Shown piece after piece: positions 1-12,000 of a stretch of DNA of 64,000 bases. Positions within the stretch are counted from its first letter, which is position 1, and each line of letters begins with the position of its first letter. Below the pieces are notes generated by a model. It saw nothing but the letters and a program-made list of their open reading frames with translations, was not told the DNA's origin and made no database searches. Made by a program: the position numbers and the translations under genes. The DNA comes from Clavelina lepadiformis (lineage: Eukaryota; Chordata; Ascidiacea; Aplousobranchia; Clavelinidae): NCBI RefSeq assembly GCF_947623445.1, contig NC_135244.1, positions 15,190,860 to 15,254,859 of the forward strand, in the 5' to 3' direction.

Positions 1-77
1 TTGTGTTTTTGTGATTGCCGGAAGGCTATCGGTTTGCTGCTTGTGATAGCGTTTGCATGATAATTCTGATTTATAAG

Positions 78-820
78 GACAATGAAAAGAATGAGCTTGA
101 ATTGCGGATGGATTTCTTGGAAAGTCTAATTACCAGAAATGCCAAAGCATTTCAAGAGGTAAAACAAGATGTCAAAAAATATATGCTAAGGAAACCATTA
201 TATATCTTTATGTTGAAAACGCTTTTATAATACCCAAGCATTTTTAAGGCCGATGCTTTACCCAATAAATCACCTTATTTAGGACAAGAGCGAAACAGAC
301 AACAAGATGGTGCAATGGATCGACGACCATTCTGCTGACTTGAGGTCTACCCAAAATCGATTGAATGATTTAATTCAGCAAATAAATGATTTGCTACAGG
401 TAAGTTTTAAATTTAAATGTTGACATTTAAACACAAATTTTACATCATCAGAGAAATATTTCCAGGTAAGCAAACTCGTGGTAAAACATACAAATTATTC
501 TATAGTTTATATACCGAAAAACAATTTATGTTGTCGGATTGCGACGGTACATTGCACAGTTTGCAGGTTTCACAAAATGGATTTCCATCTTGAAATCGCA
601 CTTTTTTGTCCAATAATACAGGAATAATTTAAACCGAAAACAATGTTTGAATTTTAGTCTCATCTTACTTTTTTGATGTTATTATTTTACTTCTTATTTT
701 ACATAGCCCCCTCCTGTCAAGAATCAGTATGACGTCATCAATGGCAAGATTGACCCTGGGCAAAACAAGAGTGGGGATGGAGTGGCTGCCAATGTGCCGA
801 AACCTGTGGACCAAATCTAA
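78..820 (+). CDS. 3' end of an unrecognised helical protein (partial gene)
   Basis: Three exons at 78-158, 283-399 and 707-820 join in phase 0 throughout. Each has an AG acceptor, the first two have GT donors, and the last ends in TAA. The visible 103 residues begin DNEKNELELRMDFLES, continue through an acidic, heptad-like helix (DLRSTQNRLNDLIQQINDLL) and finish in a proline/lysine-rich tail ending VPKPVDQI. This looks like the coiled-coil C-terminus of a larger protein whose 5' exons lie before the window. A polyadenylation signal follows about 60 bp after the stop. I do not recognise the family and assign no function. Exon joining is fairly secure from phase and splice sites. The left edge at 78 is the weakest boundary, because the open frame continues upstream to position 15. 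Confidence 0.55.
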
Positions 821-881
821 TAGGCTGTATTCTAATGGATAGTTGAAAAGTTTTGTTTTTTTTCTAACCCTTTTTGTGTAT

Positions 882-887
882 AATAAA
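882..887 (+). terminator. AATAAA polyadenylation signal
   Basis: A canonical AATAAA hexamer lies 61 bp past the stop at 818-820 and fits as the 3' processing signal of the partial gene at 78-820. Confidence 0.5.
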
Positions 888-2995
888 ATATGTTTTAGTT
901 TAATGGCTGATGTTCCGATTTCTGATTTGTTTCCATCGAAAAGTTCCATGATCAATTTTTGTAGCTTCATGTTTCAAGCACTCCTAAACCGCAGGGCTTC
1001 TTTCAAAAATTAAATCTCTGATATTTAGCTCTCCCACTTGATTTCGAATTGTCACTAAATTTTGTTACGATCGAAGACGTGTGTATATGTTTAGTTTAGT
1101 ATAACAACCCAAGTACGCAACCTTATTGTTTTGTCGTCCTTTATAAATCGCGACAAAGTGTTAAATTTTAATGCGTGACCAGGATAGTGTAACTGAAAGC
1201 TTGCAGCCGAACACATACGAGGACTGTCAGGTCGACATGTGACGTCAGTCGATCAGACTAACGAATTTACGAAAAGATCAGAAAAAAATGTTGAAAATCG
1301 CTGTTTTATATACAATGTGCGTATTAGGGATGGGCCGATACGAACCCAAACCCGAATAGATTCGCCGAATATCGCCTTTATGGAAGATTCGGGCGAACAC
1401 GAATACCAACAATGGCGAACCCGAATACAATATTACTTATAAATTTACTGATTTTCGTAAAAAATTATGATCTAGTTTCCCGACAATGCTAAACTATAGA
1501 GTCAGCAGCCAAATTGCAAAAGTGCAATTATTCTACGATTACTACAAGTTTGTCTTTTTTGACATCATCAGAAACATGTTGTGTGACAAAAAAAGCTTTT
1601 CACCCACATTTAATCAATGGATGACCAATAATATATCTTTAAAAGTTAAAGATTCTACTGCAAGACATTGTCACAATGCTGTACTTCTATTACAATCGCT
1701 CGTATCTGTATACGTGAGTTTATGGACGTCGATCACGACACGCTTGCTTGGTTTTGAGTTGTTGTTCAGCAAGTTGTGTGGAAATCACTGTTTGTGAGGA
1801 TAAGTAGATGAAGCAGACAATTCTCAGTCAAGCTAAGATATAAACAGCTTTCGTGCAGTTTCACAAAAATGCCCTAAAGCGGTATACAAACGTAAAGAAA
1901 CGATGATGCAAAAGATGCTTTGTATATAAAGAGCAGAGCCAGTTATATTTCTGCAGAAAAATAGTTGCATACCATTTTTTAAAAAAAACTAGCAGGGATT
2001 AATGCGATATAAAACTCAAGAAAACTTTAGTTTCTTTGGATGTGCATTATTTCCATCACTTAGAAAATGCAGAATTGAATGCGGACGGAAGACCCACATC
2101 CGGCGCTATAATAACCTCTATCCGTTATCTGATGCAAAAACAAGAATTGTCTCAGTTTGTTTACGAATTTGCTGGTCCGCCAATCCACTGGCGATAGTAT
2201 TTTAGTTGTTTATGACTGAATGAATAACTTCAGGTTTTTCAAAATATATGTATGGGTTTATGTATATTACCTATGCATTGGCTTATAGCATTTAAACGTG
2301 CAAATGCAAATAACGTGTTTAATATAAACACTCCATACCAGCCAGTATGTTTAAAAAAATATAGTTTTTCTTGTATACTACAATATATAACAAAACAGAA
2401 AACGTCTGGAGTTGTTCTTATAAATTAAAACTATTTGCATACCAATGAAATATGTAGATTGTAGACCTAATAAACTTATTCTGTATAGCTAGAGTGTATG
2501 CAGACTTTTAAGATGAAAAACAAACCGACAGTAGGAAGGATGGAAGGATGGAAGGACAAACCAGCTGAGCGAGGAAAAAAGATTTGATAAAAATGTTGAT
2601 TTCACTTTTGAAACAATCGTTCAATCCCGTAAAATAGCTTCGGAGTGTTAGACGTTAGGTTACGTCTATATAACAGCCCTATATGTTAAATCGCGGTTAA
2701 TGCTTTCGTCTCTAACTGAGGTTTGTACAGGTTCGTGACACCTTCTTACTTCAATACTTTTTGCTTTAGGATGGGTGTGGTGTTGAATAACCTATAGTAC
2801 GTATTGTCAGTAGTTTGATTGTGTCGAGTCGTATTCCTTAGGTCTTATGACATCTCAGTGTCTGGTTAGCAGCGAATACAGCAGATCATAAATGCAGAGT
2901 TCCCCGTATGAATAGCTTGAATATCACATGCAATTACATTAAGTTTTCTGTTTTGCTGATACTGCATTAGAACGTTGCTTTAGTTTAAAGCAATC
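888..2995. other. Intergenic stretch, no gene found
   Basis: The region is AT-rich with only short open frames lacking splice context or recognisable protein. Around 1323-1440 there is a run of degenerate CGAAC/CCGAAT words after GGGATGGGCCGATA that resembles transposon-derived sequence, but I cannot find a matching second end. A short GGAAGGAT tandem run lies near 2533-2556. No TATA box is clear ahead of the lectin gene that starts at 2996. Confidence 0.5.
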
Positions 2996-4604
2996 ATGAA
3001 TACAGAATGTCTAACACTATGCTTCTTAAGTATATGGCTGTCGCGAGTTCTGTCCCAGGAGTGTCGATATGTACCAGTTTGTGACGAAGACATCATTGGT
3101 CCTCGTTCAAATAAGGGTGATAAGGGCGATCCCGGCGTCCCTGGTAAAGCTGGAGCTAAAGGTGAGGGCTTGGAAGGAAGCAAAGGCCAAAAAGGTGACC
3201 GAGGAGATTCATGCAATAATGGAATTTTGAGTGAATTAAAACAGAATCTCAAAGGTAAACTTGATCACACGATATTTTCAATCGGATTCGTGCAAGAAAT
3301 ACAAAATTGCCATAACCTAACTTATTTTACAGAAATGGAATCTTTATTAATTCCAGCATCGTGCTCCACGTCATCAGTTTACGGGAAGCAGCAACTGAGA
3401 TCAGGGGAAGAGGTCTTTTGTGACTCAGGTTGGATGGTAAGTGAAGTTTCAACATTTATTGTAATGTATTTGAGAACGAACAAAGCTTTCACCCAAAAAC
3501 TTGACCTTATCAATTGGCATACTATTCGTAATATAGATTATACGCTCTTTCTTTATATTACAAAGTCTTCATTTTAAATCCTACAGCTGATTCAAAGGCG
3601 ACTCGATGGAAGTGTGGCGTTCAATTTAAACTGGGCGAATTACAAAGTTGGATTTGGAAACCTCAGTGGCGAGTTCTGGATTGGTAAGTTTTCATCTGAA
3701 ACACACAAAGGTTATACTTGTGTAAACCTTGTTAAATGGCAATCTGTGTAAATCTGTGCATAAACGTTTTGAAAATTTATGTACCGCAGGCTTGGATAAA
3801 ATACATGAGTTTACAAAGAATCGCGGATGCAAGCTCCGAGTTGATTTATGGCACTTTCAGGATGACCACAGATTTGCAGAGTACAAGTAAGATTTTGACC
3901 TGCACTTCTTAGCACTATACGTTATATGAGAGAGAAATTTTTAAATGATCCAATTATACGGATTGCTTCTTTGCTGCTTAGCTAATGACACACAATGCAG
4001 GTTCAATGAATAATAAAGTGTTTTGGTTCCTAAGTAAAAGTTTTTAAAAACAGCACATTCGAAATTGAAAACGAAAGCGACTTCTATCGGTTACATGTAA
4101 ATGGTTACAACGGAACAGCAGGAGACGCTTTAACTCAACATGATAATGCAAAATTCTCAACGATAGATCAAGACAACGACCAGGCGTATGTGTAAAGTCA
4201 AATAATTAGCAAGTAAAATATTTAAATTTTGCCGATTTTTAATGTTTTGTTGAACATTGAACAGTTATACTGCATAGTATAGTTCACTGAAGTTTTCCTT
4301 ACGTTCACCTTTAATAACTTCTAATATTTCAACCATTGCAAAATTTGAGCTGTCAAAATATGTTTGAAAATTTTATTTCGTGAAACCTGCTTATGCTTGT
4401 CACTTTTTATCGCACAGGTCAGACCATTGCGCTTTTCGTCACAGCCCCGAAGGTGCAGCTTGGTGGTTTAGTAACTGTTTTCATTCTACTTTAAATGCTC
4501 CATGGGGTAGTTCCAATGGACGGTGGACTAAGATTATCTGGTATAATTGGGAAGGAGAGAATAAACCTTTAAAGGCGACAACGATGAAAGTGCGATGTGA
4601 TTAA
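2996..4604 (+). CDS. Secreted collagen-stalk fibrinogen-like lectin (ficolin type)
   Basis: Exons are 2996-3254, 3333-3436, 3587-3683, 3790-3886, 4054-4185 and 4418-4604. They join in frame to 291 residues. A hydrophobic signal peptide (about 1-21) is followed by two cysteines (23, 29) suited to subunit linkage. A short Gly-X-Y run occupies about 41-72 and is interrupted near 56-60. A fibrinogen-related domain runs from about residue 88 to the end. Diagnostic blocks are [28 protein letters not shown], the calcium-loop sequence DQDND (224-228) and HCAF...AAWWFSNC. Ficolins and related proteins bind acetylated or carbohydrate ligands on microbes and can trigger complement through MASP proteases. 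That role here is inferred from family only. The stalk is much shorter than in vertebrate ficolins, so it could also be a general fibrinogen-related lectin. The start is the only ATG that precedes the signal peptide. Confidence 0.88.
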
Positions 4605-4819
4605 AGACTTCAATAATGCCAGTTTATTGTAAAAATACAACTTCAAAAATATTCCCTTAACGGTTCACCACATCATGTTGTAATATTTCACATGCATGCT
4701 GTGATGCGTGCCATTTCATTTATCTATGTGTTATTTGCATTGGGTTTATCACACAAACTAAAAATGTCAATTTTCTGAGGTTGTTAGTGAAATTTCTTAT
4801 ACGGAAAATCTTCTGTTAG

Positions 4820-4825
4820 AATAAA
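4820..4825 (+). terminator. AATAAA polyadenylation signal of the lectin gene
   Basis: A canonical AATAAA lies about 216 bp beyond the lectin stop codon and is the first such hexamer after it. Confidence 0.5.
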
Positions 4826-6333
4826 ATCAAATGCAATGCAAGAAATATTGAATGAAGTTGCGAATCCTGGGTGGTTAATTATTATTAATTAATTGTTAAA
4901 CTGCAGAAGTAGTTATAGTTACAAAAAGCAAATATTTTTCTGTGACATAAAGTTTGTTTTTATAGATGTGGAAGCATTTCAGGTTTTAGAAATAAAGTTT
5001 TGGGAGTTTCCACTCATACGTAGAATTAATACAAGAGCCAAAACTGTAGAAAACATTTTATTATTCAGCGTAGATGTTTTCATCGATATTATACAACCAT
5101 TCTCAATGCACTTATACAGAACTATAACGATAACTATAACTGTACTGTATTGTACAATAACTATAACAACTGTTTATAACTGTACAGCAGTATAAGAGAC
5201 AAAATTACTGTAATAACTGACAAAAACTAGATAAGGAGGTGTGAAATAATACAAAGAAATAGAGGAAGTGAATGATCGTCCATACGTTTGACTGTTGCAG
5301 GTTGTACATTTGTAGATATTTTTATTTTTTGATTTTCTCATACTGCAGTAGTTATAAATCATACTTCAAAGTTAGTATATAGTTATAAACGATGTGTACA
5401 AACTCCTACAAGTATATTATGAACTAACTACTGCAGTAGTTGTATAGGCTACTACTTTAAAGTTAGTAGCATATAGGCTAATAAGCTATGTGTGTAAACT
5501 TCTACAAATTAGTATAACTATAAATTACTTGACTGTATAAAAACTTGGCAATTATAAAAACTATGTCAAATTATATACTCCTAGAATTAGATCTGTATCG
5601 ACGTGGTCCATTTGCTCGTCTGCCAAAATATTTTATTTGGTCTGAGATGACTTGCACGGTTCCACGGTTCCAATCTAACCCACGGTCGGTTCAACCCCGA
5701 ACAATTCAACCAGCGGACGATTCAATCCATGGGCCATGAAGATTAAGCCCTGGACGATTCTAAACAGCGTTTGTTAACTGTACCGTCTTTGGGTTTAAAT
5801 TTCTTGGGGTTTGTGGGGTTCTTTGGGTTAATTGTTTTGGGGTTAAATTGACCAGCTACCTGCTTCAATGTTATCAAAAGAAAAATAGACACAACTACAA
5901 GTGTAATCAAAGTGCTTCTATTTAATAACGTTATGTTTACTATCAGTTATTCTGCGTTGTGATTATCACGTGTAGTTTATTTCTATGCATTCCGGTGAAT
6001 GTGTATTTTTTGTATTTCTATATTTGGGATCGTTGATATTATTGGCACTGAAAGTGCTAGCGCTATAGTATATTTGTGTTCATTTTCTGCGATTCATGCT
6101 AACGATCTCGGGCCAAAAGTGCAAAAAAAATTTTTTTCATCAGTTTAACCGCTATACACTATAGATATAGGCAAAGTTTGCAAGAATATTTTTTCGTCGT
6201 CTATATGTTGTTGTTTTCTTTATTGTGTTGTTTTTCACAAATGTTGACACTTTCACTACTTCTTGTAGGCACAAATTGATGTTAAATTTATGTTTCTTTT
6301 GTAATCTTTATACATGCCAATTAGCATGTATAC
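4826..6333. other. Intergenic stretch with simple AT-rich repeats
   Basis: No splice-supported coding sequence was found. The stretch holds the ACTATAAC-rich tract and the 88-bp tandem pair. Near 5645-5760 there are repeated CGGTTC/GATTCAA words that look like decayed repetitive DNA. Confidence 0.45.
5343..5518. repeat. Diverged tandem pair, period about 88 bp
   Basis: Two adjacent units each begin CTGCAGTAGTT at 5343 and 5431. They share, in order, a CTTCAAAGTTAGTA-like block, an ATAGGCT/ATAGTTA block and a GTGTACAAACTCCTACAA-like end. They differ at many sites, so the duplication is old. A third partial CTGCAG-AGTAGTTATA match lies near 4903. AT-rich ACTATAAC words fill 5120-5200 next to it. 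Confidence 0.5.
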
Positions 6334-6800
6334 CAGGGGTGTCCAACCTTTTTCGCCAAAGGGCACAAGCGATTTAGGAATGATTGCGCGGGCCACTTGA
6401 TTGTTTACTGCTAATTTCTAATTAAAACTCTCATACCAAAATTCTAATCTTAAAAATACGTATTATCCTCTTTTACAATTATAAGGACAATAAACATACC
6501 AAGTTATAGTAAATTCAACAAAGTTTGTACTACACGACGACATTTTAATGTGAAGTTTAGCACTGCTTTTCTCTAACAAGTTTGGCAATATTCGGTGAGA
6601 TGGACGATGTAGCAATGCAAAGCGAGTTTTCCATATGGCTGTCAGAAATTAGTAAAAAAACAATTAATGCCAATTTCTCGGAATGTAAGTTCGACATAAA
6701 CAACGTAGGCGATTCAGTTGATAATATTAGTAAGTCATTTCGACAAATACCGCGCGGGCCACCCAGAACTTTCCGGCGGGCCACGGGTTGGACACCCCTG
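6334..6800. mobile_element. hAT-like non-autonomous element (MITE), 467 bp
   Basis: The element begins CAGGGGTGTCCAACC and ends with the exact reverse complement, giving 15-bp perfect terminal inverted repeats of hAT type. The 8-mer ATGTATAC abuts the left end and recurs 2 bp beyond the right end. It fits the hAT nTnnnnAn target preference but with a small offset. GCGGGCCAC words recur inside both ends. Open frames on both strands cover much of the interior, but none resembles a hAT transposase, so it is called non-autonomous. Confidence 0.8.
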
Positions 6801-8572
6801 TAATGTATACTGTGTTTCTTATATTTTTCAGACAACTGCGCTTCTCGTAATTTCCTCGCCCTGAAGTCATCATAACAGCATGATGATGGTTTACGTTATT
6901 TCGATTTTACTTCAAAATCTTCTCGGAGCCATTGATTGGTACACCAAGGTTCTCTGATACAAATGGAAAGAAAAGAAAATAATAATTTGAAAGTGAACCA
7001 CGATGTAAGTGCCATGTGATAAAATATCTAATTAATGGTGGTTGTAATGTTTGTAGTTTTAATTTTCACTACTAAACAAGAAAACATCTTACGTGTAATT
7101 CCCGTACAAAAGTATTGTCCAATATTGTCCCAGATATACTGGGTTAATTATATCGATAAAGGTTTGTAAATTTCATGTTGCAGCATTATCATCGAATCTG
7201 TATATAGAGTTGGTATCAAACAGGTCTAAAGTCTAAACCGTTTTGTTTGCCGATCACCAACTAGCGTTCGAACTTAAACTATCTTAGGTAAAAAAGTGAA
7301 CGGCAAGGTGCACAAATGATTTGATTACTTGATCTCTAATGAAGCGGTTTAGCGTCCACAGCACGAACACGTTCAGAAGCCTATACGTGTAAAGCAGATT
7401 ACAAAATTCAATTTGTCGAAATATCAAACTGATTTCTCATTAAATTATATCCGTGACAAGTTTAAACCAATAAATTGTAGCAGTCGTTATAGTTAATTAC
7501 AAAATTGCTCCAAGGGTTTTCTGAGTTTTGTTGGTTGCTTACAAAACGTTTTCTATCATGAAAAAAGAAGGCATATGTTCTATTACATATGACTGGGAAG
7601 GTGGAAATTGCAATGGATGCGAATTAAAATATAAAAATGCGATATAATTAAATGGAAAAAATTCAGTATCATAAACTATACTAGAGGTTTAATTTACGAG
7701 TACGCTCATAAACTACAGTAAACTTTCATTTACATTGAAAAATAACCTGTGTGCTGCTAAGGAGGCAAAGAAAAATGTATCTTGTTCTCGCCCAGTCGTC
7801 GATGTTTGCTGACGTTTCATTTTTGTTGATATACAGATGACTTCTTCTTTCATTAGAATGTAACACTTGTTAAACTGCATTTGCGACACTGTAACGGTAT
7901 ACGCCTAAGTGGACACATGGTGACCTAAATAACACTAAACTCAATATAATCAGTTTGTATACAATTTCTTTCTCCCATAGGGGCGTGACCCATCTTCAAA
8001 GCCTAATTAATGCTGTCAAATTTCATACAGCAGATCGGTTTTCGCGTTTTTGTGGGCTTCGTATGACACTGTAAATAGAACAATAACCATCGACCTTACC
8101 TTGTGTATCCTCTTACAACACACTTTGCAGAGCTGTGTGTCACTTTGTGCAACTATACTGTTATATTTCAGATCATTACTTACCGGGAAACTTTACAAGC
8201 CTAAAGAACAGCAGCCATTGCTTTTATACATTTAGGTAATAGATACAAATATAGTTTTTTCGGACAGATCTGCAACTCAATACCAAGAAAAGCAATATAG
8301 TATACTATATTTTTTTTCTCAAGTTTAACTTTGCAGAGCTTTGACTGAAATTGACACGTAAAATTTGTCAACCTAACTGTTGATGCGTCAGTACAAGTGG
8401 TTTTAAAGATATGTTTTCCCAGATTAAAGTAATCTAATATTGCTCAATAATGCAGACGATTCGAATTCAGCAGGTTATAAGAACAGGTTCTATGCCGGTA
8501 TACAGTATATCATAGTAACTAAAGAAAAATTGCGGAATAACGGTTTTGATAGACTGTGTCAAAATATTTTCA
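6801..8572. other. Intergenic stretch, no gene found
   Basis: AT-rich sequence with no splice-supported exons and no recognisable repeats beyond short A/T runs. It separates the MITE from the small tail-anchored protein gene. Confidence 0.4.
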
Positions 8573-8590
8573 GCTGTTTTGAATAGTGCC

Positions 8591-9071
8591 ATGACTAGGG
8601 AACCCGAAAATGAGTCGGTCAGAATTACAGTGGAATCACTAATCTTGACTGTCACAGAACAAGTCAGCGACGAAAGTCGACCTTTAGACACAAAAGAAAA
8701 TGTCAATACTCAGACAATTGATGACGAAATCGTCAGCAAAACACGTCGGGTAGGGTTACCTCCTGAAAAGGAATATAAATCTGCACGAAGACTATTTTCG
8801 CGAAGTGATAGCGAGGTCAAAGCTAACATCCGAGACATTATCAAATTTAAAGAAGGTAGAGAAAAATCTACAAATAATAATAAAATAATATTATCGTCAA
8901 AAATCATTACTATAAGCAATAAAAATTTATCTTGCAGATTTTCAAAAGACAAAGCCCTTCAAAGACAAAACGTTTGAGAGGAAAAACTATATGAAATTGT
9001 TACTTACAACGGCAGCACTACTATTAATATTCTTTTTAGTCCGTGCATTCAGCTTGTTTAAACAAGGATGA
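8591..9071 (+). CDS. Small orphan protein with C-terminal membrane anchor
   Basis: Two exons, 8591-8855 and 8938-9071, join across an 82-bp GT-AG intron at phase 1 to encode 132 residues. The N-terminal part is acidic and polar (MTREPENESVRITVES...). A basic stretch follows (LPPEKEYKSARRLFSR, about 66-81, then KANIRDIIKF). The second exon carries a lysine-rich linker (KTKPFKDKTFERK) and ends with one hydrophobic helix, about 109-126 (LLLTTAALLLIFFLVRAF), then only six residues, SLFKQG. That layout is typical of tail-anchored proteins inserted post-translationally into the ER, outer nuclear or mitochondrial membrane with the N-terminus in the cytosol. I recognise no family: it lacks a clear LEM, SNARE or KASH signature. 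An AG acceptor at 8572-8573 lies 17 bp before the ATG, so either an upstream exon exists or the mRNA is trans-spliced there. Confidence 0.62.
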
Positions 9072-12000
9072 CGGTCACCAAATACCAACTTTAAACAAGC
9101 GGACCATCCGGGTAACCAAACAGACTCAAAGGATATTGCTGACTTTCAGTTACAGCCTTAGATGAACATCCAGGCTTGATACTGGGCTTTACTATCCAGT
9201 TCGCCGAAACAACAAGAGCAGAGTGTGCTTTAAACATAATGAGTAATGACTATCACGTTAAGCCAGCATTTTATTTACCCTTTATATCAATATATTTCGG
9301 TAAAACGTTATTACACATTTTACGTCAAATTCAAAATATTTTTGTCAAATCCCGTTATCCTACTTAGTTCGAACATAATTGGTCGTAAATAGTAAAATTC
9401 AGAAAACATATAGTGAGGCTATAACAAAATCTAGTGTTGTATAGTGCGAACGAATGAAGTGTAACAACATAAAGTCCAAATGAGTTCAAGACGACAGGCT
9501 TTGCGGAAAAATGTTTGAATGTAACTTTTGTAAGTGGCGCTTAACGAAACGGTTCCGATAAGCCCGAAATTTACAACTCAATTTGCCCTTTGTGATCAGG
9601 AGCCTAACTCTACCAGAAAGCTTGTGTTTTGCAGCTGGTAAAGACAAGCAAAGTCAAACAAATCAAACCAACTAAAGACCTGCATGAGACAAAGCAAAGC
9701 GGTGATTTTCGAAAACACTCAAAAATAAGTCAAGCAAACCAATTAAGATAGCCAAGACGAGATCTAGGTTTGCGGCATCATTAGAGAAAGTCATTTATGT
9801 TATAAAACTTGTCTTGTTTTTGTGTAGGTTAGGGTTTCTCAATCAGGGCCCATGGCCCCCCCGTTCTCTGGAGGCCACGAGCGGGTAACGAGCAGAGGCT
9901 TCACTAGTGAGCTATAGCGTAATAGTCGGGGAAGAAAAAATTTTAAAAGCATAAATTCCCGCACTTTCCCAGCTCTCCCAAAATGCGCGAAGCTCTAGCA
10001 AACTGGGTTTTACGCCTCAAAAACGTCTTCAAATGAAATGTACTTTCACATTTATATACGCAATAGCTGCCAAGTTAAGGTGTGCACTTTTGAAACGCCG
10101 TGTACAACGCTTCTGTAAGACCGTACACAATGATATGGTATACGGCTACAAGATTTTTTCCTATAGGACAGGTATTTTCCTCTATTTATTGATCTTGCCT
10201 GCTGATCTGCAACAGCTGGGAAGTCGTGGAAATAGATAACTCACTTGAATAATCTGAATTGATTATTTCGACCCACCGGACCAAGCATTGCAATTAGTAG
10301 CTAGCGCGTTCTTCTGTCGTTCTCATTTTTTTTTCACTACGCTTATTAATACGCTCGTAGTTGACTACTACACAATGTAACATAATAGAGACAGTATATA
10401 CTATATAGAGACAACAGATAATAATTAATACAACTCTTTGTCAAACATGGAGACCCATACTCTATTGATGCTCGCATGTCAAGACATCTCTCCGGTATCT
10501 TAGCAACTGGTACAGTCAACAGCTAAAAAGAAAACTTGGCAGCTAAAAAGCAATTACAGACAGCCTTATGCCTTATGTTATTATTTATATCATCACCTAC
10601 TATCGAATTACTTCAGTTCGAGTGTAAGTTTTTGAATTCCGCCTCAAGTCGAACATTTGCATGACAGTCTTAACTTTGCTCAGTCAGAAGATAAATGCTT
10701 CGATACTTTGCAATAGCATACTCGAAATCACTATGAATAAGAATAGCATCATCAAACTTCCACAAGTAGGCCTACACTTTATACAAGATGCAATCTCTTA
10801 GCAAGTGCCAAAGTCTTCTGGGCTCCATTACTTGATCCGTACATGGTCATGGCCTCATGGGCCTCCGTTTGTAAGATATTTTCGGAATTGGTCACATACT
10901 TGAATAGAAATCTTATGTTTAAATGAAAACTTCATTCACAAGTTGTAATACAAACGGTGTTTTCAAACTTTCAATTTCACTAAATTGGTTAGGAACAGCA
11001 GCCCAGATTGATTTCAAAGTTTTTAGTTGTATACATTTTCTGAACTATTAGGCAAGCAATTTTGCGCCCTAACACGAGCCAGTAAGGCACTTTAAATTAT
11101 GCAAGCCATTTTCTTTTAAAGCTACGCAAAGCCAGGGCTCAACATTGTGTTAGTCGCCGATCAGTTTGATTGTGGGTTTAGTGGCCATGCTAACCTGCCA
11201 TCTAATAGCACAATTCTATTATTGCTATCTTGCATATTTTAACCTATTGGGCTTGACCGCTTTTTCCTGCTCATTAATTGTTCGTGAGCGTGTGTTTTAT
11301 TGTGCTATAACTACAACGGTTATCATCCGAGCTTTCGTTCCGAACAGTTAATGGTGAAAAATAAATCTTTCGCCACAATAAAATTATATGCATGCAGTAA
11401 TTAGACATCTCATAAGGACATCTTATATTATCATCATGGAGTGTTGTTGAAGGCCTGCTTGTGCTGGGCATCACTGATGGCGCATCAGTCACTATTGGGC
11501 ATAGGCCGCCAGTAGCAAATGGCAGGCTTGGGTCCAAAGATGGAGATACAAGTGAGTCTTCTACTGCTTATCGGTTTTTTAGATCTCGCTAGTTAGCGAT
11601 CTTAAGCTCGTAGGCCTAGTTGATCAGGTTAAATGCGGAACTATGTGAATTTTAGTCCATCCAGACGTAATTCATGATTTAGTGCAAGTCTGCAAGACCC
11701 ATTTTTGTTCTGAAAGAGTGAGCAAATGGGCAATGTGTTTTTCTGTGACTTAACTTTTATAACCTTGTAGGCTACCCTATCGGTATGTCCGGCACTGTCA
11801 ATATATACACCCGGTCTATAGTAAATGCATGTACATTTGCCCGTTGGCTATTTCAGTGGAGCACCAAAATTGAACTTGAAATGTAGGCTAGGCTACAGCT
11901 TATCGTTTAGCTATGTTTTCAGATCATTTTTCATCAGGTATAGCCTATACATCTACGTGCGCTACGCAACTGAAAGGTTTACATTAGGTGTTATCATGCC

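Noticed and set aside
665..970. 101-codon open frame on the minus strand
   Set aside because: It lies antisense to the last exon and 3' UTR of the partial gene, has no splice context and reads as low-complexity basic sequence.
1486..1797. 103-codon open frame on the plus strand
   Set aside because: No recognisable motif and no splice or expression signals. It follows transposon-like sequence, but no transposase signature could be read.
6557..6835. Overlapping open frames on both strands inside the 6334-6800 element
   Set aside because: They are contained in a non-autonomous element and include its inverted repeat in translation.
9826..9900. hAT-like terminus TTTCTCAATCAGGGCC
   Set aside because: No matching inverted end or target duplication could be found downstream, so no element was called.
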